Source: an uncultured bacterium (lineage in GTDB: Bacteria > Planctomycetota > JAJSAM01 > JAJVHW01). From it: a stretch of 64,000 bases of DNA. Where the stretch lies: contig CALKVK010000023.1 of assembly GCA_937996235.1 (NCBI GenBank), forward strand, positions 1 through 64,000. Direction: 5' to 3'. Positions 43,586-52,377 of this stretch are shown here, in pieces. The notes beneath the pieces were generated by a model. The model was not told the DNA's origin and searched no databases. It saw only the letters and a program-made list of their open reading frames with translations. Numbering within the stretch: the first letter of the stretch is position 1; every line of letters begins with the position of its first letter. The translations under genes were made by a program, and so were the position numbers.

Positions 43586-44058
43586 CCCGCAGCCGGCCGC
43601 TCGTCGCCCTCGGGATCGCGCTGGCGCTCGCGGCGTTCGCGGCCCCTGCACCGCTGCTCGCGCAGGACGGCGGCGGCGCCTCGCTCGACGGCGGCCGCAA
43701 GGAGCGCAAGAAGAGCGCCGAGGAGCTCTACCTCGAGGCGGTCGGCAAGGAGTTCAAGGCGAAGGACACGTCCGCGCTGGTCGAGCGCATCCCCGAGAAG
43801 GGCAAGGCGCAGCTGCAGCTCGGCGGCAAGGACGACAGCTACAGCCGCACGCAGGCGAAGGCGATCCTCGACGACTGGTTCGAGAACCGCTCCATCACGA
43901 CGTGCAAGCTGAAGAGCACGAAGGACCTCGTCGGCGAGTTCGAGCTGAAGTTCCGGCGCAAGGGCAAGGACGAGGAGGTCGAGCGCACGCTCCAGGTCAC
44001 GCTGAAGCGCAAGGCGGACGACACGTTCGTGCTGAAGGCGTTGGTCGTCCAGGACTGA
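43582..44058 (+). CDS. Secreted DUF4783-like protein
   Basis: A 158-residue protein with a signal peptide (MTRSRPLVALGIALALAAFA, cleaved near LLAQDG). Its NTF2-like fold resembles DUF4783: AKDTSALVERIPEKGKAQLQ, YSRTQAKAILDDWFENR, then strands ending FVLKALVVQD. No catalytic residue is apparent. It overlaps the upstream lipoprotein gene (ATGA) and is followed by the NtrY-like gene after a 1-nt gap, so it belongs to this signalling operon. Confidence 0.75.
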   Translation: MTRSRPLVALGIALALAAFAAPAPLLAQDGGGASLDGGRKERKKSAEELYLEAVGKEFKAKDTSALVERIPEKGKAQLQLGGKDDSYSRTQAKAILDDWFENRSITTCKLKSTKDLVGEFELKFRRKGKDEEVERTLQVTLKRKADDTFVLKALVVQD

Positions 44059-44059
44059 C

Positions 44060-47000
44060 GTGCGCGGCGTCCGCGCGGCGCTCGCGCTCCTCCTCGCCCT
44101 CGTCCTGCTGCTCGGGTTGAGCGAGCTCCACGCCGCGCGCCAGCGTGCGCGCGCCGCCGCGGGTCCCGTGGACGCCGATGTCGCCGCGGCGCGGGCCGAC
44201 GTCGCGGACGCGCTGCACGCACTCGAGAGCTCGTGCGCGGAGACCGCCGAGGCGGCGCTCGCGGCGGCGGGCGACCGCACCGACCCGGACGCGCTCTTCG
44301 CCGCGATCGAGGCGCTCGACCTGCCGCGGAACGGCGGCGTGGACCTCTACGACGCGAGCGGCGAGCTGCTCGCGTGGACGGGCAGCGTGGCGCCTGCGGT
44401 CGAGGCCCCCGCCGACGACGACCTGCGCGCGGGCGGCGTCTTCGTCGAGTCGGCGAACGGCCGCCGCCTCGCGGTCCGGCGCCGCAGGTCGGACGCCGCG
44501 CCCGGCGCCGCGGCCTGTGCCGTCGCCCACGTGCCCGTCGAGCAGCGCTCGCCGGTCAGGAGCCCCGTGCTCGCGAGCTACGAGCTGGCACGCAGCGTCG
44601 CGGCGCGGCACCGCGTCGGGACCGTGGCCGTGCTCGCGCCGGGCTCCTACGAGGGCGAGGACCTCGCGAGCGCGTACGGCGGCGCGCTCGCGTCCGTCGA
44701 CGTGCAGCCGCTGCCGCCCGAGATCTGGGTCGAGAGCGTGGACGCGGCCGCGGCGGAGCGGCGCGCCGTGCTGACGACGCTTGCGGTCCTCGTCGCCGCG
44801 GGCCTCGCCGCGGCGGGCTTCGGCCGAGGCGCGTCGCGTGCGCGACCGGGGGTCTGGCTCGTCCGCGCCGCGCTCTGCGTCACGGCGCGGCCGCTGCTCG
44901 GCGCCGCGCACGCCGAGCGCCTGTTCGCGGGCACGCCGCTCGCGGACCCCGGCGTGTACGCGGGCGGCCTGCCGCTCGGTCTCAACGCGTCCCCGATCGA
45001 GCTGGTGCTCTCGGCGCTCGCGCTCGCGGCCGCGCTCGCGTGCGTCGCACGCGCCGCCGGCCTCGCACGGCGGCGGCCGCTCCCGGCTCCCGTCGCCGCG
45101 CTGCCCGTCGCGCTGCTGCTCCTCGCCGGACGCGCGGCGCTGCGCTGGGTCATCGACGACGTGGTGCGCAACTCGACGGTGCGGTTCCTGCCCGACGAGT
45201 CCGTCGTGCCGCCGGCCGGGCCCGCCGCGCTGCTCCTCGCGCTGGTGCTCGTCGCGACCGCCGCCGTGCTCGCCGTCGGCGCGGCGCTGCGCGCGTTCGC
45301 GCCCGCGAGCTGGACGGAGACGTGGGGCCGGCGCGTCGTGCTCGTCGGCTGCGCCGCGCTCCTGCTCGCGCCGCTCGGCCCGGAGGGGCCGCCGCTGCGC
45401 GCGGGTCTCGCCGTCGCGGGCGCCGCGGGCTTCGCGCTCGCGCTCGCCGCGACCGCGCTGCGACTCGGCGTCGCGACGCGCGCCGCGCTGGTGCCGCTCG
45501 GCCTCGCGCTCGGCGTGTTCGCGCCGCTCTCGCGCGCACTCGACGCCGCGCTGCGCCGCGACCTGCTCGAGGTCGCCGAGGACCACGCGCAGGCGGGCAC
45601 GCCCGCGTCGGAGGGCGCCGAGACGCTGTTCGTCGAGCGCGTGCTCGCGGCGGCGGTCGCCGACGCCGACCTCGTCGCCGCCGTGCAGGAGGAGCGCCTG
45701 CCGCCGGACCTGACGCGGCGCCTCTGGGCGCGCTCGGATCTCGCGAAGCGCAGCGAGTCGTCGTGGCTCGACGTCGGCGGCGTCGGGCGCCCCATCTACC
45801 AGGAGTGCCCGGCGGACCTGCCGCCGCGCTCGTGGATGCCGGACCTGAAGGAGCTGCCCGCGGACGTCGCCACGGCGTGGACGGTCTCGCGCGACGGCCG
45901 CGGACTCGGTCAGGACAGCCGCTGGGTCATCGGGCAGCGCCCGATCGTCGGCGGCGGCGCGGTGCTCGCGACGGTGCGCGTCGGGCTGGAGGTCCGGCCG
46001 TCGCGCACGGCGCGGCTCCTCGCGCTCGACGAGACAGGACTCCAGACGGCGTCCTCCTCGCGCACGCCGCGCGGCGTGCCGGTGGACACGTACGACGGCG
46101 CCGGACGGCTGCTGCCGGACGCCTCCGAGAACCCCGCGACGCCGCTCGGCCGCCGGCTCGACGAGGCGCTCGTGCAGCGCGTGGTCCGCGACGGCGGCGA
46201 CGCGTGGCGCGAGGTGCGGCAGGACAGCGGTGCGGCGCTCGTGCTCGTCCACCCGCGGCGCGACGCGGACGGCGCCGTGACGGGGGCGCTGGCGTTCTCC
46301 GTGGACGCCGGCGGGACCCGCGCGCTGATGCTCCGCACGACGAAGGTCGCCCTCGCCGGCGCGCTGCTCTCGGTGCTCTCGCTCGCCGCGACGGCCGCGT
46401 GGTGGGCGCGCGGCGCGCGCCTGCGGCTCGCGCACCGTCTCGTCGTCTCGTACGTCGTCGTCTCGGCCGTCCCGCTCGTGTTCCTCGCGTGGGCCAACCG
46501 CCAGCTCGTCCAGGAGCGCGACGTGACCGAGCGCCGCCGCGAGCTGCGCGAGGCGACGAGCGTGCTGCAGGCGGCGATGCACACGCGCGACGTGCCCGCC
46601 GGGCTCGCGGCGATCGACCCGCGCGAGCGCGCGGGGCTCGGCTTCGTCGGGCTCGCCGACTCGATCCCCTACAGCCCCGGGCGCCGCGGCAGCGTCTACC
46701 GCATGCAGCGCCTCGTCGCGACGACCGACCAGGGTCTCGTCGACACCGAGCTGCTGCCGTCGCGCATGCCCGGCCGCGCGTTCCACGAGATCGTGCTGCT
46801 CGGGCGCGTGTTCCACGTCGAGACGGCGCGCGTGGGCGACCAGGCGGTCAACGTCGGCTACGCGCCCGTGCGCGACCCGCGCTCGCCGACGAGCGAGGTG
46901 ATCGGCGCGGTGTCGGTGGCGCTCGTGCACGAGGACGCCACGCGCGAGCGCGAGCAGGCGGCGGCCGTCACCGCGGTGCTCGGGTTCTACCTCGCGTCGA

Positions 47001-47914
47001 TCGTGGCGGTGATGGGCCTCGGCTCGCTCGTCGCGGAGCGCCTCACGAAGCCGCTGCGGCTGCTGCGCCTCGCGACGCGCCGCGTCGCCGCAGGCGACCT
47101 CTCCGAGCCCGTGCCGGGCGCGGGACCGAGCGAGCTCGGTCAGGTGGTGGAGGCCTTCAACACGATGGTGCGCGACCTCGCGGAGAGCCGCGAGCGGCTG
47201 GTGCGCGCGGAGAAGGAAGCGGCGTGGCGCGACATGGCGCGCCAGGTCGCGCACGAGGTGAAGAATCCGCTGACGCCGATGCGCCTCGCGGCGGAGCACC
47301 TGCGCCGCGCGCACGCCGACGGCTCGCCCGACTTCGCCCGCGTGCTGCAGCGCTCCGTGGACGTGATCGTGCGGCAGACCGAGAACCTGCGGCGCATCGT
47401 CACCGACTTCCGCGACTTCGCGCGCATGCCCGTGCAGCGCCGCGAGCCGGTGGACGTGGGACGCCTCGCGTCGGAGGTCCTCGACCTGTACCGCGGCGTG
47501 CCGGGACTGACGGTCGAGGTCGCCGCGGACGCGACGCTCCCGGCGGTGCTCGCCGACCCCGACGAGCTGCGCCGCGTGCTCGTGAACGTCGCGGGCAACT
47601 CCGTCGAGGCGCTCGCGGGCCGCGCCGGCCGCCTGGCCGCGCGCGTCACGTCGCCCGATGCCGCGCACGTCGTCGTCGTGGTCGCGGACGACGGCCCCGG
47701 CGTCCCCGCCGAGGTGCTGCCGCGGCTCTTCGAACCGAACTTCTCGACGAAGACCGGCGGCACGGGACTCGGCCTCGCGATCTGCAAGCGCGCGGTCGAG
47801 GACCTGGGCGGCACGATCACGCTCGAGAGCACGGCCGGCGCGGGCACGACCGTCACCATCACGCTGCCCGCGGGCGACGCGTCGCGCGCCGCCGCGTTGC
47901 AGGAGCGCGCGTGA
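44060..47914 (+). CDS. NtrY-like sensor histidine kinase, very large periplasmic/membrane part
   Basis: A 1284-residue kinase, larger than typical NtrY (about 750). The N-terminal 830 residues have a first membrane helix, a sensor loop, about eight more helices (about 235-500) and a second loop. A HAMP domain follows (ERLTKPLRLLRLATRRVAAG), then the H box QVAHEVKNPLTPMRLAAEHL, N box VNVAGNSVEAL, G1 DDGPGVPAEV, F box LFEPNFSTKTGG and G2 GTGLGLAICKRAVEDLGG. It likely phosphorylates the NtrC-type regulator at 40216. GTG 44060 lies 1 nt after the DUF4783 stop. The extra membrane domain is unusual and could be a separate sensing module. Confidence 0.94.
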   Translation: MRGVRAALALLLALVLLLGLSELHAARQRARAAAGPVDADVAAARADVADALHALESSCAETAEAALAAAGDRTDPDALFAAIEALDLPRNGGVDLYDASGELLAWTGSVAPAVEAPADDDLRAGGVFVESANGRRLAVRRRRSDAAPGAAACAVAHVPVEQRSPVRSPVLASYELARSVAARHRVGTVAVLAPGSYEGEDLASAYGGALASVDVQPLPPEIWVESVDAAAAERRAVLTTLAVLVAAGLAAAGFGRGASRARPGVWLVRAALCVTARPLLGAAHAERLFAGTPLADPGVYAGGLPLGLNASPIELVLSALALAAALACVARAAGLARRRPLPAPVAALPVALLLLAGRAALRWVIDDVVRNSTVRFLPDESVVPPAGPAALLLALVLVATAAVLAVGAALRAFAPASWTETWGRRVVLVGCAALLLAPLGPEGPPLRAGLAVAGAAGFALALAATALRLGVATRAALVPLGLALGVFAPLSRALDAALRRDLLEVAEDHAQAGTPASEGAETLFVERVLAAAVADADLVAAVQEERLPPDLTRRLWARSDLAKRSESSWLDVGGVGRPIYQECPADLPPRSWMPDLKELPADVATAWTVSRDGRGLGQDSRWVIGQRPIVGGGAVLATVRVGLEVRPSRTARLLALDETGLQTASSSRTPRGVPVDTYDGAGRLLPDASENPATPLGRRLDEALVQRVVRDGGDAWREVRQDSGAALVLVHPRRDADGAVTGALAFSVDAGGTRALMLRTTKVALAGALLSVLSLAATAAWWARGARLRLAHRLVVSYVVVSAVPLVFLAWANRQLVQERDVTERRRELREATSVLQAAMHTRDVPAGLAAIDPRERAGLGFVGLADSIPYSPGRRGSVYRMQRLVATTDQGLVDTELLPSRMPGRAFHEIVLLGRVFHVETARVGDQAVNVGYAPVRDPRSPTSEVIGAVSVALVHEDATREREQAAAVTAVLGFYLASIVAVMGLGSLVAERLTKPLRLLRLATRRVAAGDLSEPVPGAGPSELGQVVEAFNTMVRDLAESRERLVRAEKEAAWRDMARQVAHEVKNPLTPMRLAAEHLRRAHADGSPDFARVLQRSVDVIVRQTENLRRIVTDFRDFARMPVQRREPVDVGRLASEVLDLYRGVPGLTVEVAADATLPAVLADPDELRRVLVNVAGNSVEALAGRAGRLAARVTSPDAAHVVVVVADDGPGVPAEVLPRLFEPNFSTKTGGTGLGLAICKRAVEDLGGTITLESTAGAGTTVTITLPAGDASRAAALQERA

Positions 47915-47948
47915 CGCATCGTCACGCCCGTACCGGAGGGAGGTCCGA

Positions 47949-48611
47949 GTGTCCCGACCGTTCGCCGCCGCACTCGCCCTGCTCGGAGCCGTCGTCGTGA
48001 GCGGCTGCGCGTCGCACAGGCCGCCGAAGGTGCCGCCCGGCATCGACCCCGCGCACCTGCACTTCGCGGACCCCGTCGCGGAGGAGGGCGACCCCGCGCC
48101 CGACTTCACGCTGCCGCTCGCCGACGGCTCCGGCACGCTCACGCTCTCGGCGCTGCGCGGCAAGCCGGTGCTGCTCGCGTTCGGCTCCTACACCTGAGGC
48201 CCCTTCCGCGGGGAGGTCGGCGACCTCCTCTCGCTGGCGCGCGGCTACCGCGGGCGCGCCGAGTTCGTCGTCGTGTACGTGCGCGAGGCGCACGCCGAGG
48301 ACGAGTGGTCGATGGAGCAGAACCGGCAGGACGACGTCGTCGTCTACCAGCCGCTCACGAGCGACGAGCGCACGGCCGCGGCGTGCGCGTGCGTCGAGCG
48401 ACTCGAGATCGACGTGCCCGTCGTCGTGGACGACATGCAGGACACGGTGGGACGTGCGTACGGCGCGTGGCCCGAGCGCCTGTACGTGGTGCGCGCCGAC
48501 GGCGTCATCGGCTACCAGGGCGGCTACGGCCCGTTCGAGTTCCACCCGGAGGAGGCCGCGGCCTACCTCGCCGAGCTGCTCGGCCCGCCGACGCCCGACG
48601 CCGCGCCCTGA
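47949..48611 (+). CDS. Deiodinase-like selenoprotein lipoprotein (UGA = Sec83)
   Basis: A 220-residue thioredoxin-fold lipoprotein if UGA 48195-48197 is read as selenocysteine. Before it stand the lipobox VVVSGCAS and APDFTLPLADGSG; around it FGSYT-U-GPFRGEV matches the FGSCT-U-PPF active site of iodothyronine deiodinases. After it come VVVYVREAHAEDEW, VPVVVDDMQDTVGRAYGAWP, ERLYVVRADG and GGYGPFEFHPEE, all deiodinase landmarks. A hairpin follows the UGA at 48212-48228. GTG 47949 has GGAGGGAGGTC upstream. It is 34 bp behind the NtrY-like gene. Bacterial members likely act as redox enzymes; iodine chemistry is not implied. A split gene by mutation is the only serious alternative. Confidence 0.9.
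48212..48228 (+). promoter_or_regulatory. Candidate bacterial SECIS hairpin
   Basis: GGAGGTC and GACCTCC form a perfect 7-bp stem closed by the loop GGC. The first loop G is 22 nt after the UGA at 48195-48197, inside the 16-37 nt window known for SelB-dependent bacterial SECIS elements, and the loop begins with G as required. Sequence and spacing are seen; function is inferred. Confidence 0.65.
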
Positions 48612-48614
48612 GCG

Positions 48615-49739
48615 CTACCGCACCACGACTTCGAGGTCGTTCGGCTGCGTGTAGGTCGTCGCGATCGTGTCCACGACCTCGGCCGCGCCGCTCTTGCGGT
48701 CCACGGAGATCGAGAGCAGCCCCGTCTCGCTCAGGACGACCAGGAAGCGGCCGTCCGGAGAGCGTCCGTGTCCCGAACTGCCGCTCGGCAGGATCTCCTG
48801 CGGCTCGCCGAGCGGCACCACGCTGCCGTCGCCTCGCAGCTTGCACGCGAGCAGCGGGCGGTCGGTGGAGTTGGACGGCAACACGACGGCGGCGCCGTTC
48901 TTCGGTGCGCTCACGCCGCTGCCGGTGCTGAAGAGACCGGTGGCGGCGGGCGACGCGGGCAGCTCGCGCAACTCCCCGCTCGACGCACGCACCGAAAACC
49001 CGAACAGGCGCTCCCCGACGTTCTCGCCGGCGTACACGCGGCGGCCCCGCGGGTCGGGGTGCAGGCTCCACGAGAACGATGTCGGGAACGCGAGCGGTGA
49101 GCCCGGCGCCTCCGTGAGCGTGCCGTCGCGGCCGATCGCGTACGACGAGATGGAGTCGGCGCGCTCGTTGATGCAGCACAGCACGCGCTTGACGGCGAGG
49201 ATGCCGTCCGGTCCGCTCCCCGTAGCCCACGGGGAGCCCTGGAGCGCCGTCAGCGCGCCGTCCGCGCCGAGCTCGAAGCCGTACACGGCCTCGTCCTGGT
49301 ATGCGTTCACGTACACGAACGTGCGGCGGCCGACGTCCACGGCGGTCACGCCGTTGAAGCCCTCCTGCTCCGCGCCGACCGCGTGCGGACTCCCCGCCCC
49401 GCTGACGAGCGAGCCGTCCGCCTGCTGCAGGAACACGTGGACGCCGTCCTGTCCCGAGACGATCACCGCGCGCCGCTTCTTCGACCAGCCGAGGGTCTGG
49501 CAGAGCCCGCCGCAGCCGGTGCCGCGGAGACCCGTCACGAACGGCGAGGACGCGAGCTCCTCGAGCGAGCCGTCCTTCGCCCACGTGTAGCCGTGCACGA
49601 CGTTCGGGTTGCCGCCCTCGTGCGCGTAGACGTACGTCGTGCGCTTCGGGGCGGCCGTGCCGTCAACCGGCGCGAAGAGGACGGCACCGGCGCCGAGCGC
49701 CGCGGAGACGAGCGTGAGCAGGACGACACGACGCGGCAT
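48615..49739 (-). CDS. Secreted beta-propeller protein (lactonase-like)
   Basis: A 374-residue protein with a signal peptide (MPRRVVLLTLVSAALGAGAV). Seven-bladed propeller repeats of the 6-phosphogluconolactonase/YVTN-like type recur: TYVYAHEGGNPNVVHGYTW, FVYVNAYQDEAVYGFEL, SISSYAIGRDGTLTEAPGSP, RVYAGENVGERLFGFSV. Such proteins either hydrolyse lactones or serve as surface binding proteins. ATG 49739 has GGAGG upstream; the GTG at 49748 is the alternative. It converges on the selenoprotein gene with a 3-nt gap. Confidence 0.8.
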   Translation of the reverse strand: MPRRVVLLTLVSAALGAGAVLFAPVDGTAAPKRTTYVYAHEGGNPNVVHGYTWAKDGSLEELASSPFVTGLRGTGCGGLCQTLGWSKKRRAVIVSGQDGVHVFLQQADGSLVSGAGSPHAVGAEQEGFNGVTAVDVGRRTFVYVNAYQDEAVYGFELGADGALTALQGSPWATGSGPDGILAVKRVLCCINERADSISSYAIGRDGTLTEAPGSPLAFPTSFSWSLHPDPRGRRVYAGENVGERLFGFSVRASSGELRELPASPAATGLFSTGSGVSAPKNGAAVVLPSNSTDRPLLACKLRGDGSVVPLGEPQEILPSGSSGHGRSPDGRFLVVLSETGLLSISVDRKSGAAEVVDTIATTYTQPNDLEVVVR

Positions 49740-49815
49740 CGCGGGCACCTCCGGGACGGCGCGGAGTGTCGGTGGCGCGGTCCCGGCGCGTCAGGAACAT
49801 CGCGCGCGGGAGAGG

Positions 49816-50715
49816 TCAGGACTCCGGCCAGAGCCACGCGGCGCCGCGGACGCCGCTCGCGTCGCCGTGCGCGGCGAGGCGCAGCGCGGTGTCCACGCGG
49901 TCCGCGAAGACGTGGCGGCCCCAGAGCGCCTGGATCGCCGGCACGAGCCCGGGTGCGAGCGAGACGCCGCCGCCGAGCACGATCGCGTCCGGGTCGAGCA
50001 CGTTGACGATCAGCGCGAGGGCGCGCGCCGCGCGCTCGGCGTGGCGCGCGAGCGTCGCTCCGCACGCGGCGTCGCCCGCGGCCGCGCGCCGCGCGACGTC
50101 GTCGCCGGTGACGCGCTCGCCGGTGACGCGCTCGTGGTCGAGCGCGATCCCCGGTCCCGAGAGGAACGTCTCCACGCAGCCGCGCTGCCCGCAGTAGCAC
50201 GGCGGTCCGGGGCGCTCGTCGTCCCGCGCCCACGGCAGCGGCACGTGGCCCCACTCCCCCGCCGCGGCGTTCGGTCCCGTCAGCACGCGCCCGTCCACGA
50301 CGATCCCGCCGCCGGTGCCGGTCCCCAGGATGACGCCGAACACCACCGCGAACCCCGCGCCCGCGCCGTCGGTCGCCTCGGAGAGCGCGAAGCAGTTCGC
50401 GTCGTTCGCCACGCGCACGGGCCGTGCGAGCAGCCGCGCGAGGTCGCCGACGATCTCGCGCCCCGTGAGCCACGTCGAGTTGGCGTTGCGCATGCGGCCC
50501 GTCGCCGGGGAGGGCGCGCCGGGCACGCCGACGCCCACGCTCCCGCGCTGCCGCGTCGCGCGCTCCGCCTCCGCGACGAGCCCCGCGATCGCGGCGAGCG
50601 TCGCGTCGTAGTCGCCGCGGGGCGTCGGCACGCGGCGGCGGAAGAGCTCCTGCCCGTCGCGTGCGAGCGCACTGCACTCGATCTTCGTGCCGCCCAGGTC
50701 GATTCCGATGCGCAC
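49816..50715 (-). CDS. ROK-family sugar kinase
   Basis: A 299-residue kinase of the glucokinase/ROK type. The phosphate motif IGIDLGGTKIE is at the N-terminus, VANDANCFAL carries the catalytic Asp, and GTGTGGGIVVDG and AAGEWGHVPLPW follow. The ROK zinc motif CYCGQRGCVETFLSG is intact, and a second ATP block lies at IVLGGGVS. It probably phosphorylates glucose, fructose or N-acetylated hexoses; the substrate is unclear. A 15-nt tandem duplication gives ERVTGERVTGDD. A TATCCT -10-like box lies 6 nt before GTG 50715. Confidence 0.94.
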   Translation of the reverse strand: MRIGIDLGGTKIECSALARDGQELFRRRVPTPRGDYDATLAAIAGLVAEAERATRQRGSVGVGVPGAPSPATGRMRNANSTWLTGREIVGDLARLLARPVRVANDANCFALSEATDGAGAGFAVVFGVILGTGTGGGIVVDGRVLTGPNAAAGEWGHVPLPWARDDERPGPPCYCGQRGCVETFLSGPGIALDHERVTGERVTGDDVARRAAAGDAACGATLARHAERAARALALIVNVLDPDAIVLGGGVSLAPGLVPAIQALWGRHVFADRVDTALRLAAHGDASGVRGAAWLWPES

Positions 50716-50721
50716 GCCGCG

Positions 50722-50727
50722 AGGATA
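50722..50727 (-). promoter_or_regulatory. Candidate leaderless -10 element (TATCCT)
   Basis: On the minus strand TATCCT ends 6 nt before the GTG start of the ROK kinase, with no ribosome binding site. Confidence 0.4.
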
Positions 50728-50847
50728 GCGACGCGTGCGCCGCGCCGGATCCGACACCCCGGCGCGGCGCCGGTCGGCGAAGATGCCGACGCAGCGCCGC
50801 CGCCGGGCGGCGGACCGTCCCGGCACCCACCGCACCCGGAGGCCCCC

Positions 50848-52215
50848 GTGCGCCGTCCCGCACTCGCCGCGTTCGCCCTCGCCGCCGTCCTCTCCTTCAC
50901 CGCCGCCCGCGCCGCGCCCTTCACGAGCGCGTTCGACGGACTCGCGAACGAGCTGCAGTACCGCGTGACCGACGGGCCGCTCGGCGGCACCGACCTCACC
51001 GGCACCGCCAAGAAGCAGCAGAAGGCCGCGACGAAGGTGCTCGCACAGTTCGCGAAGACGACCGACGACGTCGCGGACGACCTGAAGTCGCTGAAGATCG
51101 TCGAGAAGAAGCTGCGCAAGCCGTTCCAGGACGAGTTCGACCCGGCCGGCCCCGACGGCACCGTCGGCGCGCTGCTCGGCGACGCCTCCGACAGCTTGCT
51201 CGGACTGCTCGCCGGCCGCCGCGACGCGCTCGAGTCGCGCGTCTCCGACCTGCCGCCCGGTGACGCGAACAAGGTGCAGAAGGCGATCGACGCCTTCGAC
51301 CGCTACGCGCCGCGCGCCGCGCCGCCGAACGCCGTGAAGAAGCGCGCCCCCGCGCTGCTCAAGCTCTACGCCGCCGTGCGCGCCGGCGAGAAGGTCGCGG
51401 GCACGGGAGGCGGCGGCACGGGCACGAACCTGATCTCGGCGCGCATCGACGGCGTGCTCGTGACGTCCGACGTGACGACGCCCGCCGTCGACCGCGGCGA
51501 CGGGACTCTGCTCCTCGCACTCGTGCAGATCCTGCCGAGCGGCGAGACGACCCAGATCAGCTTCGCCGTGAAGGGCGTGACAGGCCCCGGGGAGTACCTG
51601 CTCGACGACCCGGACGAGTACGCGCTCGTGCTGCGCTTCGGCGGCACGACGCAGGGAACGTACGAGCTCGTCGACGAGACGGGCGTCGTCACGTTCACCG
51701 AGTTCGACCTCGCGACGCCGCGCATCGTCGCGAGCTTCTCGTTCGACGTGCAGGACTTCGCCAAGACGACGACGGTCCGCGTCACCGAAGGCGTCGCCGA
51801 CTTCCGGCGCGTGACGGTCGTCGGCGACGGACCGGCCTGCAGCCCGAACGGCAACACCGGGTCCGCGCTCGTGGACTCGCAGCCGTTCACGCCCAACCTG
51901 GTCGCCGCCGTCCAGATCCAGCGCATCCTCGAGATCTCGGCGTCCGACGGCACGTCGGTCGTCTCGCTCTTCGTGAGCGACTTCGACGGCGTCGGCACGT
52001 ACCAGGTCGTCGCGGGCTCGTCGTACTCGGACATGGGCGGCACGCGCACGTACGCCGCGACCGGCGGCTCGGTGACGGTCACGGAGTACGACCCGCTCGC
52101 GGGCCGGCTCGCCGGCACCTACACCCTCGACGCGGCGCTGCCGCCCCCCGCGAGCACGGCGGTGCAGGTGCGGCAGGGCACGTTCTGCGTCTCGGATCTC
52201 GCCATCGGACGCTGA
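50848..52215 (+). CDS. Secreted protein with two DUF6252-like beta domains
   Basis: A 455-residue protein with a signal peptide (VRRPALAAFALAAVLSFTAA). A helical N-terminal half (about 25-175) is rich in Lys and Ala (KKQQKAATKVLAQFAKTTDD). After a Gly/Thr linker, two similar beta domains follow (about 190-320 and 325-455): ISARIDGVLVTSDVTTP then TTQISFAVKGVTGPGEYLL, and VAAVQIQRILEISASDGTSV then FDGVGTYQVVAGSSYSD. They look like DUF6252 modules of surface proteins. GGAGG 6 nt before GTG 50848 supports the start. The function is unknown. Confidence 0.7.
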   Translation: MRRPALAAFALAAVLSFTAARAAPFTSAFDGLANELQYRVTDGPLGGTDLTGTAKKQQKAATKVLAQFAKTTDDVADDLKSLKIVEKKLRKPFQDEFDPAGPDGTVGALLGDASDSLLGLLAGRRDALESRVSDLPPGDANKVQKAIDAFDRYAPRAAPPNAVKKRAPALLKLYAAVRAGEKVAGTGGGGTGTNLISARIDGVLVTSDVTTPAVDRGDGTLLLALVQILPSGETTQISFAVKGVTGPGEYLLDDPDEYALVLRFGGTTQGTYELVDETGVVTFTEFDLATPRIVASFSFDVQDFAKTTTVRVTEGVADFRRVTVVGDGPACSPNGNTGSALVDSQPFTPNLVAAVQIQRILEISASDGTSVVSLFVSDFDGVGTYQVVAGSSYSDMGGTRTYAATGGSVTVTEYDPLAGRLAGTYTLDAALPPPASTAVQVRQGTFCVSDLAIGR

Positions 52216-52377
52216 CCGCGACCGGACCGCGGCGGACGGCCCTCCGACCGTGCGCGCGCGCGGCGCCGTGTGTACCGTGGGCACCCGTCCCGAGCGCCGC
52301 GAACCCCACCGGGGGGCGACGGTTCGAGGCGGGATCGCGGAGGGACCGGTCGTGACGTGCGGAAGGAGACGCGCCTG

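Noticed and set aside
43997..48163. A 1388-codon open frame on the minus strand
   Set aside because: It lies opposite the NtrY-like kinase with all histidine kinase boxes; its sequence is Arg/Ala/His-rich with no domain.
48273..48611. A separate small gene starting after the UGA
   Set aside because: The upstream part is in the same frame with its own lipobox and deiodinase N-terminal half, no ribosome binding site precedes 48273, and the UGA sits at the known Sec position.
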